From an uncultured bacterium (GTDB lineage: Bacteria; Cyanobacteriota; Vampirovibrionia; Gastranaerophilales; Gastranaerophilaceae), in assembly GCA_949284715.1 (NCBI GenBank), contig CASDWH010000022.1, forward strand, positions 1 through 64,000: DNA of 64,000 nt, written 5' to 3'. Shown here piece by piece: positions 1-8,377 of the stretch; positions within the stretch are counted from its first letter, which is position 1, and each line of letters opens with the position of its first letter. Under the pieces are notes generated by a model. It saw only the letters and a program-made list of their open reading frames with translations, was not told where the DNA came from and made no database searches. A program made the translations under genes and the position numbers.

Positions 1-1608
1 AATATAGAAGATGATGATACCATCGGTGATGTCCTTCAAAAATTCCGCGATATCGGAGTTACTGCATACCTCGAAGACGGAGTAATAACCCTCCACAACG
101 GACTCGGGCAAATCCAAATCACAGGAGGTTCCTCTAACCTCATTGATAACCTCAAACTCAATAACGCAGGCGTCGAACAGTGGATGCAAAACGATGAGGA
201 AATTACTGTCGTATCCGATGAAGTCAGATACCTCTCCATCGTTAAATACGCCGATAACTCCACTACACTCGAAACCCTCGATGTTGTGTCAGGGGACTTC
301 TCTCTCGGCGTCAACGGCGCTATCGTTAACGTGTCCGTTGATTCAACTGATACCATCCAAAACGTCATCTCCAGAATTTCTAAGGCTACAAACGGCTCTG
401 TTACGGCCTCTCTTACTTCAGACGGCAGATTTACCCTCGAAGCAGCTGACGGCGTTGAACTGCTAATCGGTACCTCCACTGATACAACTAACATCGCTAC
501 TATCTTTAACTTAACATCCAACGGCTCTAACAAAATAGTCGGCGAAACCTCTCTCTACAAAGCCTCCGCCGCCTCCAAAATCACACAGAGCGGCATATTC
601 AGGCTCGGTGATGTCACAGAAGGAACCTTCACTATCGGGAACGCAGAATTCACTATTACATCAGAAACTACTATCTCCTCCCTCGTTAACGAAATTAACA
701 GAAATGAAGCCGCTAACGCCTCCGCTTACTGGGATAATATCAACGGTAAACTCGTTATTACCTCTAACTCCCTCGGCGCCTCTTACGTTAATATTCAATC
801 TGGTACAAGCAATATCGCTGAAATCTTCGGGTTAGTCACCGTCGACAATAACGTCGAAAGATTGGCTACTTACAACCAATCTCTCGGTAATAACGCTATC
901 GTTACTATTAACGGCACTAGAATCGTCGCTACCTCTAATACCATCACAAGTGATGTTTCAAGAATCGAAGGGCTTACTGTTAACGTTAAAGAAGTTACTG
1001 AATCCGGTTACGTTACTATTACCGTCGAACGCGATACCCAGGGCATTATCGACGCAGTTCAGGAAACCCTCGATGCGTATAATACCCTAATCTCTGAACT
1101 TACCTCCGCATTATCTATCTCCGGCGACCTCCACGGTGATACCGCACTCAACGGACTTAAAAACCAGATTGTTTCTATGCTCACCTCTAAAGGCACCAAC
1201 GGCACTACCAAATTTAGAAACCTCGCTGCCGTAGGTATCTCAACTGAAGGCGCAAGCTCTTCTATGACTTCCGATATCTACTCGCTTTACCTCAATACCG
1301 AAAAATTCACTAACGCTCTCAACGAGTCCGAAAACGACGTTAAACTCCTCCTTGTCGGTACCGTCGATAACCCCGGTATCTTCACTAGAGTCGAAAACCT
1401 CATCGAAGAAATGCTCTCCTCCGCCGGATACTTCACTACAAAAAACAACTCCATCAACAGAGATATCGCTAACTACGATACTCAAATCGCCAAAGCCTCC
1501 GCTAAAGTCGACTTCTACAAGTCCATGCTCGAAAACAAATTCTCCAACATGGAACTCCTCTACTCCAATATGAGATCTAATTACTCTAACTTCTTCTCCG
1601 GAATTTAA
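1..1608 (+). CDS. fliD: Flagellar hook-associated protein 2 (filament cap), 5' partial
   Basis: The reading frame is open from base 1, so the N-terminus lies outside the window; 535 codons are visible. FliD forms the cap at the tip of the flagellar filament and helps flagellin fold after export. Two stretches resemble the flagellin hook IN motif (around GDFSLGVNGA and GTFTIGNAEF). They are followed by a FliD C-terminal domain with the typical coiled end (INRDIANYDTQI, then VDFYKSMLENKFSNMELLYSN). The protein is rich in Thr, Ser and Asn, as expected for an exported axial protein. Codons are strongly biased to C-ending forms (ATC, ACC, AAC, GTC, CTC), unlike every neighbour. A bidirectional terminator follows. 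Identity is well supported by the C-terminal pattern. Confidence 0.88.
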   Translation, partial: NIEDDDTIGDVLQKFRDIGVTAYLEDGVITLHNGLGQIQITGGSSNLIDNLKLNNAGVEQWMQNDEEITVVSDEVRYLSIVKYADNSTTLETLDVVSGDFSLGVNGAIVNVSVDSTDTIQNVISRISKATNGSVTASLTSDGRFTLEAADGVELLIGTSTDTTNIATIFNLTSNGSNKIVGETSLYKASAASKITQSGIFRLGDVTEGTFTIGNAEFTITSETTISSLVNEINRNEAANASAYWDNINGKLVITSNSLGASYVNIQSGTSNIAEIFGLVTVDNNVERLATYNQSLGNNAIVTINGTRIVATSNTITSDVSRIEGLTVNVKEVTESGYVTITVERDTQGIIDAVQETLDAYNTLISELTSALSISGDLHGDTALNGLKNQIVSMLTSKGTNGTTKFRNLAAVGISTEGASSSMTSDIYSLYLNTEKFTNALNESENDVKLLLVGTVDNPGIFTRVENLIEEMLSSAGYFTTKNNSINRDIANYDTQIAKASAKVDFYKSMLENKFSNMELLYSNMRSNYSNFFSGI

Positions 1609-1610
1609 TA

Positions 1611-1642
1611 AAAAACTGCCGGCATAAACAGCCGGCAGTTTT
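1611..1642. terminator. Bidirectional intrinsic terminator between fliD and speE
   Basis: A 12-bp perfect stem (AAAACTGCCGGC with GCCGGCAGTTTT) encloses a 7-nt loop. A-runs on the left and T-runs on the right let it end transcription from both convergent genes. Confidence 0.85.
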
Positions 1643-1649
1643 ATAAAAT

Positions 1650-2495
1650 TCACTTATCTTCCAGCAGTTCAATCAAATAGTTTGGAAGTGCAAAGCGGGC
1701 ATTATGATACTCTTTATTATAAATCTTACAGGTTTTTATAATATCCGCAGCTCTATCCTCCGCATAGTATGACAGAGGTTTAACATCAACCGAACAGAAT
1801 GCCCACGCCCAATATCCGCCGGGATACGTCGGAATCGGCGAAGTATATGTAGCACACACCGGAAATACTTTCTTAAGTAATTTATACATCTTTTTAATTT
1901 CGTTTTTATTAACAACCGGAGATTCCGACTGAGCTGCAACTATCCCGCCCTGTTTCAGTGAGTTCTTTACATTAGTATAAAATTCTTCCGTAAACAACCC
2001 TTCTCCAGGCCCCATCGGATCGGTTGAATCAATTAATACTATATCAAATTCGTTCTTTTTATCCTTTATATACTCAATAGCATCCTGCACAAGGATTTCA
2101 ACACGTTCGTCACTTAAGCCGCAGGAAATTGACGGCAAGTACTCTTTACAAGCGTCTATTACCATACCGTCGATTTCGCACAGCACTACCTTCTTAACAC
2201 TGGAATGTTTTAAAACCTCTCTCACGGTTCCGCCGTCACCGCCGCCGATTACCAGCACAGTTTCCGGATTCTTATGATGCATCATAGGTATATGTGATAT
2301 CATTTCGTGATAATAAAATTCATCACCTTCAGTTGTCATCATCAAGTCATCAAGTGTTAAAACTCTGCCCAATTCACTGTCTGATTCTATTATTTCTACC
2401 TTCTGGAACGGCGACTGTTTAGAAAACAATACCTTCTTCTGTTTTATCGCAACCCCGAAACCTGCCGGTGTTATCTCTTTATAAAATTCACTCAT
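1650..2495 (-). CDS. speE: Polyamine aminopropyltransferase (spermidine synthase)
   Basis: The 281-aa protein transfers aminopropyl from decarboxylated S-adenosylmethionine to putrescine to make spermidine in the cytosol. The Rossmann nucleotide-binding motif GGGDGG is at residues 84-89, the acidic CEID is at 106-109, and the catalytic-aspartate motif DSTDP is at 156-160. The upstream YYHEMISH stretch (61-68) is also typical. Length matches bacterial SpeE (about 280). It is the last gene of a minus-strand run, 3 nt after the HIT gene, and ends against the bidirectional terminator shared with fliD. No speD or ornithine/arginine decarboxylase is in the window, so the substrate source is not shown. 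Confidence 0.93.
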   Translation of the reverse strand: MSEFYKEITPAGFGVAIKQKKVLFSKQSPFQKVEIIESDSELGRVLTLDDLMMTTEGDEFYYHEMISHIPMMHHKNPETVLVIGGGDGGTVREVLKHSSVKKVVLCEIDGMVIDACKEYLPSISCGLSDERVEILVQDAIEYIKDKKNEFDIVLIDSTDPMGPGEGLFTEEFYTNVKNSLKQGGIVAAQSESPVVNKNEIKKMYKLLKKVFPVCATYTSPIPTYPGGYWAWAFCSVDVKPLSYYAEDRAADIIKTCKIYNKEYHNARFALPNYLIELLEDK

Positions 2496-2498
2496 TTC

Positions 2499-2822
2499 CT
2501 ACACTCCTTTTATATTTCCTGATAGTACATGTATATGGAGGTGAAATACCTCCTGTCCTGCATCTTTTCCGGTATTTATAACCGTCTTATATGATTTTAA
2601 TCCGAGTTCTGCGGCTACTCGTTTTACTCCGCCTAGAAGTTTACCCAGAATTATTTCATCATCAAGTTCATTTAATGAATCATAATGTTTTTTAGGAACA
2701 ACAAGTACATGTGTATCGGCTTTGGGATTAATATCCCTAAACGCAACATAATCCTCCGTTTCAACTATAAACGGTGTATTAAATTCTCCGCCGGCAATCT
2801 TACAAAATATGCAGTCAGTCAT
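2499..2822 (-). CDS. HIT (histidine triad) family nucleotide-binding protein
   Basis: The 107-aa protein belongs to the HINT branch of the histidine triad family, which hydrolyses adenosine phosphoramidates and related nucleotides. Visible marks are Cys4 and Cys7 (CIFC, a zinc pair in many HINT proteins), the FRDINPKA stretch, and the C-terminal triad HLHIHV at residues 94-99 after GKDAGQEVF. Length is the family norm. The start codon overlaps the stop of the upstream YihY gene by 4 nt (ATGA), and speE follows 3 nt later, so the three are probably cotranslated. The physiological substrate is unknown. Confidence 0.9.
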   Translation of the reverse strand: MTDCIFCKIAGGEFNTPFIVETEDYVAFRDINPKADTHVLVVPKKHYDSLNELDDEIILGKLLGGVKRVAAELGLKSYKTVINTGKDAGQEVFHLHIHVLSGNIKGV

Positions 2823-3712
2823 TTATTCTCTTCCTCCTTATGTTTAATTTTCTTTTTCTCATATATAATATCTTTTCGTTCTAAAACATTATAGAGCTGC
2901 GAGTTTATTTCGCCGCCAATTAATATCAATGTAGAAGTGTAATACAGCCATACCATTAATACGGCAAACGCACCAATTGTTCCATAAACAAAATTATAAG
3001 TATGAAGGTTATTTACATAAACAGAAAACCACCATGACCCTGCCAGCCAGCATACGCAGAAAAATATTGTTCCGGGAAAAGCGCTCTTTCTCCGCAGCAA
3101 TTCTTTCCCGCTCAAATCCGGTAAAATATAATACTGCAAATAAGCAAGAACAAACAGCGCAAGAAACGCTACCGGCCATCTTAAAACTAATATCGCATTT
3201 GCTATATCTATATCCAGCCCCAGCGAGTTTGTTAAAAATTTCAAAATAACTTTGCCAAAAACTATCAAGTTAACCGTTAAAAACAGAATCGCTGTATTTA
3301 CAAATACCATTGTAAGAGAAAGAAGTCTTGTATATATAAAAGACCTTGTTTCCTCAACCTTATACGCCCTGTTCAACCCCTTTAATACAACAGCCATCGC
3401 ATTTGTAGAAAGAATTATTGTTATAATAAAACCGATTACGGCAAGCAGTCCGCCTTTTTCATAAAACGAAACTTCATTTATTACCGAACGAATTAAATCC
3501 AGTGCATCATTTGGCATAACTTTACTTAATGCAATAAATATCGGATTTACAAACGATTTTCTTCCTAGCCTGCTAAATACTTCTATCAAAAACAGAGCAA
3601 ACGGAAATATCCCGATAATCAGCATAAATCCCATCTCCGCTGCCATGCCGGGAAAATCATTGTCAATGACTGACTTAATTATACTTTTTATTACCTTTAA
3701 ATATTTTCTCAT
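2819..3712 (-). CDS. YihY/BrkB-family inner membrane protein
   Basis: The 297-aa integral membrane protein has about six hydrophobic segments (for example GLLAVIGFIITIILSTNAMAV and FAVLMVWLYYTSTLILIGGEI). The patterns GLNRAYKVEETRSF and YNFVYGTIGAFAVLMVWLYY are characteristic of the YihY/UPF0761 (formerly called ribonuclease BN) family. The molecular function is not established; old links to RNase BN and to serum resistance in Bordetella (BrkB) are not generally accepted. It overlaps both neighbours by 4 nt, so it is translationally coupled between NrnA-like and HIT genes. The C-terminus is a lysine/glutamate-rich cytosolic tail. Confidence 0.85.
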   Translation of the reverse strand: MRKYLKVIKSIIKSVIDNDFPGMAAEMGFMLIIGIFPFALFLIEVFSRLGRKSFVNPIFIALSKVMPNDALDLIRSVINEVSFYEKGGLLAVIGFIITIILSTNAMAVVLKGLNRAYKVEETRSFIYTRLLSLTMVFVNTAILFLTVNLIVFGKVILKFLTNSLGLDIDIANAILVLRWPVAFLALFVLAYLQYYILPDLSGKELLRRKSAFPGTIFFCVCWLAGSWWFSVYVNNLHTYNFVYGTIGAFAVLMVWLYYTSTLILIGGEINSQLYNVLERKDIIYEKKKIKHKEEENK

Positions 3713-4665
3713 ACTCTTTCTTTTATAAGGTTTAAAATCTTCTTAACCGTAGTATTAACCGAAGATTTCACCACACACCCTGCTGCGTATGTATGACCGC
3801 CGCCGCCAAATTGTGCGCATATCTCTGCTACATCCAAATATTTAGAACGCATCGACACTTTACTTGTTCCGGAATCAATTTCTTTAACCAGAAATGCCGC
3901 GTCTACACTGTCAATAGTCCTTAATTTTTCAACAAGTCCCTCTGTAAAGTCTTCTGTTGAACTATAGCCTTCCAAATCTTTTTTATAAACAGTAATATAC
4001 GCTATACTGTCATTCTCACAAAACTTCGCACGGCATACAGCTCCCGACTGAAACATTACATTATCTTTTGTTTTGGTTTCATATACAGATTTGTAAACTT
4101 TATTAGGGTTAACACCCAGCTCTACTAAGCCGCCGGCTATTCTTAATGTTTCAGCCGATGTATTTTCGTATTTAAACCCGCCGGTATCAGTTAGTATAGA
4201 AACGTACAAACACTCTGCTGTATCCTTAGATATCGGCCAGTTATTTTCACAAAAATATTTATACAATATCATACCGGCAGAAGAAGCATTGCTGTCTATT
4301 ATATTTATATCTGCATAACCGGGATTTGTCTTATGATGATCAATATTTATTGTACAATGCGCTCTGTTAAAAAGTTCAATGGCCTCACCCATCCGATCTT
4401 TTGCAGCTATATCCACGCATATAACCACATCATAAACAAGTGATTTGTCATATTGATTCCGCGCTAAATTAACAAATGGTAAATCTCTGTATGTATAAGG
4501 CAGTTTGGAGGGCATATACATATCCGCCTGTTTCTTATATTTGTCCTTTATTGCATTATATAATGCACACATCGAGCCTAATGTATCGCCGTCAGGGTTA
4601 ATATGTGATGTTATCAGTATCTTTGATGCCTGTTTTATGGTATCATCAATATTAATCTTACTCAT
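3709..4665 (-). CDS. nrnA: DHH-family phosphoesterase, NrnA-like (nanoRNase / pAp phosphatase)
   Basis: The 318-aa protein has the DHH/DHHA1 architecture. Metal-binding motifs are HINPDGD (residues 21-27), VDIA around 87-90, and the DHH signature IDHHKTNPG near 111. The C-terminal DHHA1 glycine motif FGGGGHTYAAG lies near 285-295. NrnA degrades 2-5 nt RNAs and in many bacteria also removes phosphate from 3'-phosphoadenosine 5'-phosphate; pGpG hydrolysis in c-di-GMP turnover is known for some members. Length is close to the usual 310-340. It heads the minus-strand run nrnA-yihY-HIT-speE and overlaps the next gene by 4 nt. The exact substrate cannot be told from sequence. Confidence 0.85.
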   Translation of the reverse strand: MSKINIDDTIKQASKILITSHINPDGDTLGSMCALYNAIKDKYKKQADMYMPSKLPYTYRDLPFVNLARNQYDKSLVYDVVICVDIAAKDRMGEAIELFNRAHCTINIDHHKTNPGYADINIIDSNASSAGMILYKYFCENNWPISKDTAECLYVSILTDTGGFKYENTSAETLRIAGGLVELGVNPNKVYKSVYETKTKDNVMFQSGAVCRAKFCENDSIAYITVYKKDLEGYSSTEDFTEGLVEKLRTIDSVDAAFLVKEIDSGTSKVSMRSKYLDVAEICAQFGGGGHTYAAGCVVKSSVNTTVKKILNLIKERV

Positions 4666-4694
4666 ACTAGTTTATCTTATCACAAAAAGGCAAA

Positions 4695-5021
4695 ATGAAA
4701 AAAATTCTTTACACCAACTTTGAATCCGCTGACGATATTATAGCTTCGCTTCTTGAAAATAAAGACATAAAAAAAGCTGTAACACGCTCAAATTTGTACT
4801 CGTTCTGGAAAAAAATTTCCGGCAAATACAAAGATAAATCCCGCCCCTGGGGGATGGGTGCCAACGGTTTAATGATAATCGCCTGTGAAAATTCTATTGT
4901 TGCTCAGGAGCTTGCAATGTCTAAGGCTATGCTGCTTACTAAGCTTGAACCTTACCTTAAAACGCTCAAAATAAAAGTCAAAGATTTAAAATTTGATGTT
5001 AAACGCTGGGATGAAACCTAG
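4695..5021 (+). CDS. DUF721/DciA-like protein
   Basis: The 108-aa protein matches the DUF721 pattern: an aromatic/acidic WKKISGKYKDKSRPW stretch, a hydrophobic strand (GLMIIACENSIVAQELAMSKAML) and a closing helix. DUF721 members include DciA, a loader or operator of the replicative helicase in bacteria lacking DnaC/DnaI. The key signature here is the run ending AQEL followed by a leucine-rich helix. A purine-rich AAAAAGG precedes the ATG. It is divergent from nrnA with about 30 bp between them, and rsgA follows after 42 bp. The helicase link is family knowledge and was not tested here. Confidence 0.72.
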   Translation: MKKILYTNFESADDIIASLLENKDIKKAVTRSNLYSFWKKISGKYKDKSRPWGMGANGLMIIACENSIVAQELAMSKAMLLTKLEPYLKTLKIKVKDLKFDVKRWDET

Positions 5022-5051
5022 CCCCGTATAGCAAATTTTACTATATTGCGT

Positions 5052-5057
5052 TACAAT
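5052..5057 (+). promoter_or_regulatory. Candidate -10 of a leaderless promoter for rsgA
   Basis: TACAAT ends 7 nt before the rsgA ATG at 5064, so initiation at the usual distance would place +1 on the ATG. No convincing -35 is visible and no Shine-Dalgarno precedes the start. Confidence 0.4.
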
Positions 5058-5063
5058 AGTTTT

Positions 5064-6062
5064 ATGAATAAAGGGCAGATTTTTAAAATTCATTCAGATT
5101 TTTATTATGTCTATTATAATAACATTTTACACGAGTGCAAACTTAGAGAAATTTTAAAAAAGCAGGGAACAAAACCGTTTGTCGGAGATTTTGTGCTGTT
5201 TGAAAATACTGCAATAACAGAGGTTCTGCCCCGCGCTAATTTCATTCCAAGACCCGCAGTTGCGAATGTCGACCAGCTTATTATTGTATCGGCTCTCAAA
5301 AATCCGGATTTAAACTACTTGCAGTTAAACAGGTATATTGCATTTGCTAAATACTATAAAATAACTCCCGTTCTTTGTTTTAACAAAGATGATCTTCTTT
5401 TAGATGATGTTCTCTTAAAAGAAGTTCAATCAATCTATGCTCCGCTAAATTATAAACTCGTGTTCACCTCGGCAAAAGAAAATGACGGAATATCAGATTT
5501 GCTGGATATCCTTGCCGATAAAACATCTGCATTATGCGGAACATCCGGAGTCGGTAAATCAAGTTTAATTAACGCTATTAATCCGAAGCTATCTCTTAAA
5601 ACAAAAGAAATCAGCAAAAAAACACTTAAAGGGACACACACAACAAGACATTGCGAAATTATTCCGATTGATAATTTCCGCATAATTGACACACCGGGTT
5701 TCTCGAACCTTAAGTTTGATTTTCTCTTCCCGAGAGATGTGGACTCGCTTTTCGTTGAAATGCTTCCATTTAAAGGACACTGCAAATACCCTGACTGCCT
5801 CCATATTTCAGAAAGCGGCTGCTGCGTTTTAGAAAATATTGATAACATTCATCCGTCGCGCTACCAGAGCTATCTCACTCTTATAGAAGAGGCTGAAAAC
5901 TACAAAACCAAAGTTAAATACGAAGGAAACAAAATAGAAGGAAAAAGCAAATTCAGCGGAGAAAAAAAATTGGCAAAAATTAGTGCTAAAAGCAGGACAA
6001 CCGCAAGAAAAACACACAAACAAAGTATCTATAAGGAATTAGAAAATGGAAACATTGATTAA
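5064..6062 (+). CDS. rsgA: Ribosome small subunit-dependent GTPase A
   Basis: The 332-aa circularly permuted GTPase acts late in 30S subunit maturation. Motifs occur in the permuted order: G4 NKDD (107-110), then P-loop GTSGVGKSS (159-167), then THTTRH (switch I) and DTPGF (G3). A C-terminal zinc knuckle (GHCKYPDCLH and GCCV) follows, and the N-terminus is an OB-like fold. I chose the ATG at 5064 rather than the in-frame TTG at 5046: the extra six residues are not family-like and a -10-like hexamer lies between the two. The C-terminal tail is Lys/Arg-rich. It overlaps the polyprenyl synthase gene by 17 nt. Confidence 0.93.
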   Translation: MNKGQIFKIHSDFYYVYYNNILHECKLREILKKQGTKPFVGDFVLFENTAITEVLPRANFIPRPAVANVDQLIIVSALKNPDLNYLQLNRYIAFAKYYKITPVLCFNKDDLLLDDVLLKEVQSIYAPLNYKLVFTSAKENDGISDLLDILADKTSALCGTSGVGKSSLINAINPKLSLKTKEISKKTLKGTHTTRHCEIIPIDNFRIIDTPGFSNLKFDFLFPRDVDSLFVEMLPFKGHCKYPDCLHISESGCCVLENIDNIHPSRYQSYLTLIEEAENYKTKVKYEGNKIEGKSKFSGEKKLAKISAKSRTTARKTHKQSIYKELENGNID

Positions 6063-6921
6063 ATTAGTAAATCAAAAGCTTGATGAGTATATTGAAATTA
6101 AATATCCTAAAACTATTTTTGAAGCAATGAAATATACTCTCTCTTTAAAAGGAAAAAGACTCCGGCCGGTTATGTGTCTTGAAACAGCTAAAATTCTGGG
6201 CGGAAATATAGAATCAGCCTTACCGGCTGCCTGCGCCATAGAAATGCTGCATGTACAAAGCTTAATCCATGATGATTTACCATGTATGGATAATGATGAT
6301 TTCAGGCGGGGCAAACCTTCTAATCATAAAGTCTTTGGAGAAGCCGCCGCAGTCCTTGCCGGAGATGCTCTTATAACTTACGCTATTCAAACAATTATTG
6401 AACAATCTAAAAATCTATCGGACTCTCAAATCCTAAATATGGTTCTTGAATACTCAAAAGCTGCCGGTGTATACGGGATTATAGGCGGACAAATTGTCGA
6501 TATAGAGAGTGAAAAGAAACACTTTGAAGATGGAAAAGAAAAAACTCTTTATTATATTCATCTAAAAAAAACAGCTTCGCTCTTCAGATTAGCAGTTAAG
6601 CTTGGATGCATTGCTGCAAATGCCTCTGCTGATACAACTATAGAATTAGACGAATTTGCTCTTGGTTTTGGATTAGCATTCCAAATATACGATGATATTA
6701 TGGATGAAATTTCTTCTTTTGAAGAAATGGGTAAAACCATCGGGAAAGATAAATCTGCTCAAAAGCTGACATACACAACTTTATACGGTTTAGACAATGC
6801 AAAAAATAAATGTTTTGAACTAATTAAAAAATGTCATGATATAATTGATAAGTACGAATCGAATGTATTTGAAGAAATACTCGGGATGGTTGAACATAGA
6901 TTGGAAGCGAGGACAAATTGA
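6046..6921 (+). CDS. ispA: Polyprenyl diphosphate synthase (farnesyl/geranylgeranyl type)
   Basis: The 291-aa trans-isoprenyl diphosphate synthase condenses IPP with allylic diphosphates. The first aspartate-rich motif DDLPCMDND is at residues 76-84 with FRRGKPS just after it. The second, DDIMD, is near 225, and GKRLRP near 36-41 binds diphosphate. The four residues between the aspartate pair and third aspartate (DDLPCMD) are typical of bacterial FPP/GGPP synthases (IspA/CrtE). Length fits. It overlaps rsgA by 17 nt and the PAP2-like gene by 4 nt, so the three form an operon. Product chain length (C15 or C20) cannot be fixed by eye. Confidence 0.9.
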   Translation: METLIKLVNQKLDEYIEIKYPKTIFEAMKYTLSLKGKRLRPVMCLETAKILGGNIESALPAACAIEMLHVQSLIHDDLPCMDNDDFRRGKPSNHKVFGEAAAVLAGDALITYAIQTIIEQSKNLSDSQILNMVLEYSKAAGVYGIIGGQIVDIESEKKHFEDGKEKTLYYIHLKKTASLFRLAVKLGCIAANASADTTIELDEFALGFGLAFQIYDDIMDEISSFEEMGKTIGKDKSAQKLTYTTLYGLDNAKNKCFELIKKCHDIIDKYESNVFEEILGMVEHRLEARTN

Positions 6922-7397
6922 CAGAATTTCTTTCAAAAATATACGGCACAGGTATGGAAGCACTTTTAATAGGATTAGCTTCAGCATTTACTGCTCAATG
7001 TATAAAATTCTTTTTACATTTAATAACAAAAAAAGAAGTTGATTTAACGTTATTTACAACGACCGGAGGTATGCCAAGCTCTCACTCGGCAGGAGTTGTC
7101 GCACTTGCTCTGGTAATCGGTTTATTATCCGGTTTTACATCGGTTGACTTCGCACTCTCGACAGGATTTGCACTTGTTGTTATGTATGATGCCGCAGGTG
7201 TAAGAAGAGCCGCCGGAAAACAAGCCGCCTGCCTTAATAGAATTATTCTTGATTTTTACAAACACGATGTAGCACAGTTTGGAGGAAGGCTAAAAGAACT
7301 CTTGGGACACACCCCGCTACAGGTCTTTGCTGGGGCTATCTACGGAGCTTGCTTTGCATTAATAATCCACCACTACTGGGGCGTTTTATTTAATTAA
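6918..7397 (+). CDS. Divergent PAP2 (DUF212) family membrane protein
   Basis: The 159-aa protein carries the acid-phosphatase-like signature of the divergent PAP2 group: GGMPSSHSAG, then YDAAGVRRAAGKQA, and a C-terminal LGHTPLQVFAGAIYG. Several hydrophobic helices suggest a membrane lipid-phosphate phosphatase-like protein. Such proteins occur in cyanobacteria, plants and Firmicutes; substrates are not established. I take the TTG at 6918, which overlaps the upstream stop as TTGA and is preceded by GCGAGG. An ATG at 6954 is an alternative. Its place after a prenyl diphosphate synthase suggests dephosphorylation of an isoprenoid phosphate, which is inference. The 3' end overlaps the convergent GNAT gene by 4 nt. 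Confidence 0.85.
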   Translation: MTEFLSKIYGTGMEALLIGLASAFTAQCIKFFLHLITKKEVDLTLFTTTGGMPSSHSAGVVALALVIGLLSGFTSVDFALSTGFALVVMYDAAGVRRAAGKQAACLNRIILDFYKHDVAQFGGRLKELLGHTPLQVFAGAIYGACFALIIHHYWGVLFN

Positions 7398-8377
7398 GAT
7401 TCCATATACGCTTGCGGATAACAATAATCTTCCTTAAAACCAACCTGTCTGTACATTTTTAATGCACGATAATTATTGGTTTCCGTTGTTACATTCAGTT
7501 CTTTACAATTATTTTCGCCAAGCTTAGCGGAATCTACAATACTGCGGACAGTCCGTTGTAAAAGATGTTTAGAAAATCCTTTTCCTCTATGTTTTTTTGC
7601 GATACCAACAAGCGGAATATTTGCTATCTCGGAGGTTGTCAGATTCGCAAATGAAATGCCGCACACTCTCTCCTCGCAGAGAAGCACACTTGTACTTCCC
7701 GGCAAAAACTCTCCGTATATATTTTCAACAATCTTATTTATTATATCTTCAACTCCGTTATAACTGCGAAACCTTGTGTCAAATAAAGCATCAGAGGTAT
7801 CACGGAAAGAGTCCAAAATAAGTTCAATTACCTGCTGGAGATAGTCATCAGACCAGCCTGTAACTTTGTATTGCGGAGGCAGTGTACTTAGTTTAACATT
7901 CTCTAATATTCTTTCACTCTGCGCATCACCCATTTTGAAGCGCAAAACGGCCTGTCCGATAAACTTAAAACCGAATTTTGATATTTCAGAAACAAAAGAG
8001 GCCTGTGTTCCAAGCATAGGATAACATATCACTTTTCTCTTACGTTCCTGTTCGGTTAATTCCAAGAATTTATCCATCAATACTTTAAATTTTATATTCT
8101 TATCATCTTTTCCGAGAAAGTGAATCATATTTAACTCTATCCCCTCGGATATAGAAGTTGTATAAGCAAGAAAGCCTGTAGGAATATCATTTTCAAGCAA
8201 GGATATACATTTTATGAGTTTTTCATCAATAGCCAATATAAAATCATTGTACTCCAACGGCTCTAGTTCAAATTGATAATCAGTTTTGGCTTTGTTTTTA
8301 AAATCGTTATAAACACCAGTAAAAAACTTATACATTGTCGGATTTAACAATTCCGCTTTGTAAATATTTTCGTTCAT
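7394..8377 (-). CDS. GNAT-family N-acetyltransferase
   Basis: In this 327-aa protein the C-terminal half has the GNAT acetyl-CoA loop pattern (VGIAKKHRGKGFSKHLLQ, equal to the Q/RxxGxG/A motif) and the closing NNYRALKMYRQVGFKE signature. The N-terminal 170 residues are not recognisable and may be a second degenerate GNAT fold. Acceptor substrate is unknown. The gene overlaps the ribBA stop by 4 nt, so it is the last gene of the ribE-ribBA transcription unit. Whether it acts on a flavin intermediate or is merely cotranscribed cannot be told. Confidence 0.78.
   Translation of the reverse strand: MNENIYKAELLNPTMYKFFTGVYNDFKNKAKTDYQFELEPLEYNDFILAIDEKLIKCISLLENDIPTGFLAYTTSISEGIELNMIHFLGKDDKNIKFKVLMDKFLELTEQERKRKVICYPMLGTQASFVSEISKFGFKFIGQAVLRFKMGDAQSERILENVKLSTLPPQYKVTGWSDDYLQQVIELILDSFRDTSDALFDTRFRSYNGVEDIINKIVENIYGEFLPGSTSVLLCEERVCGISFANLTTSEIANIPLVGIAKKHRGKGFSKHLLQRTVRSIVDSAKLGENNCKELNVTTETNNYRALKMYRQVGFKEDYCYPQAYMES

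Noticed and set aside
1240-1653. Long minus-strand frame opposite fliD
   Set aside because: Composition reflects the reverse of the Ser/Thr/Asn-rich fliD codons; it runs through the terminator and has no ribosome site.
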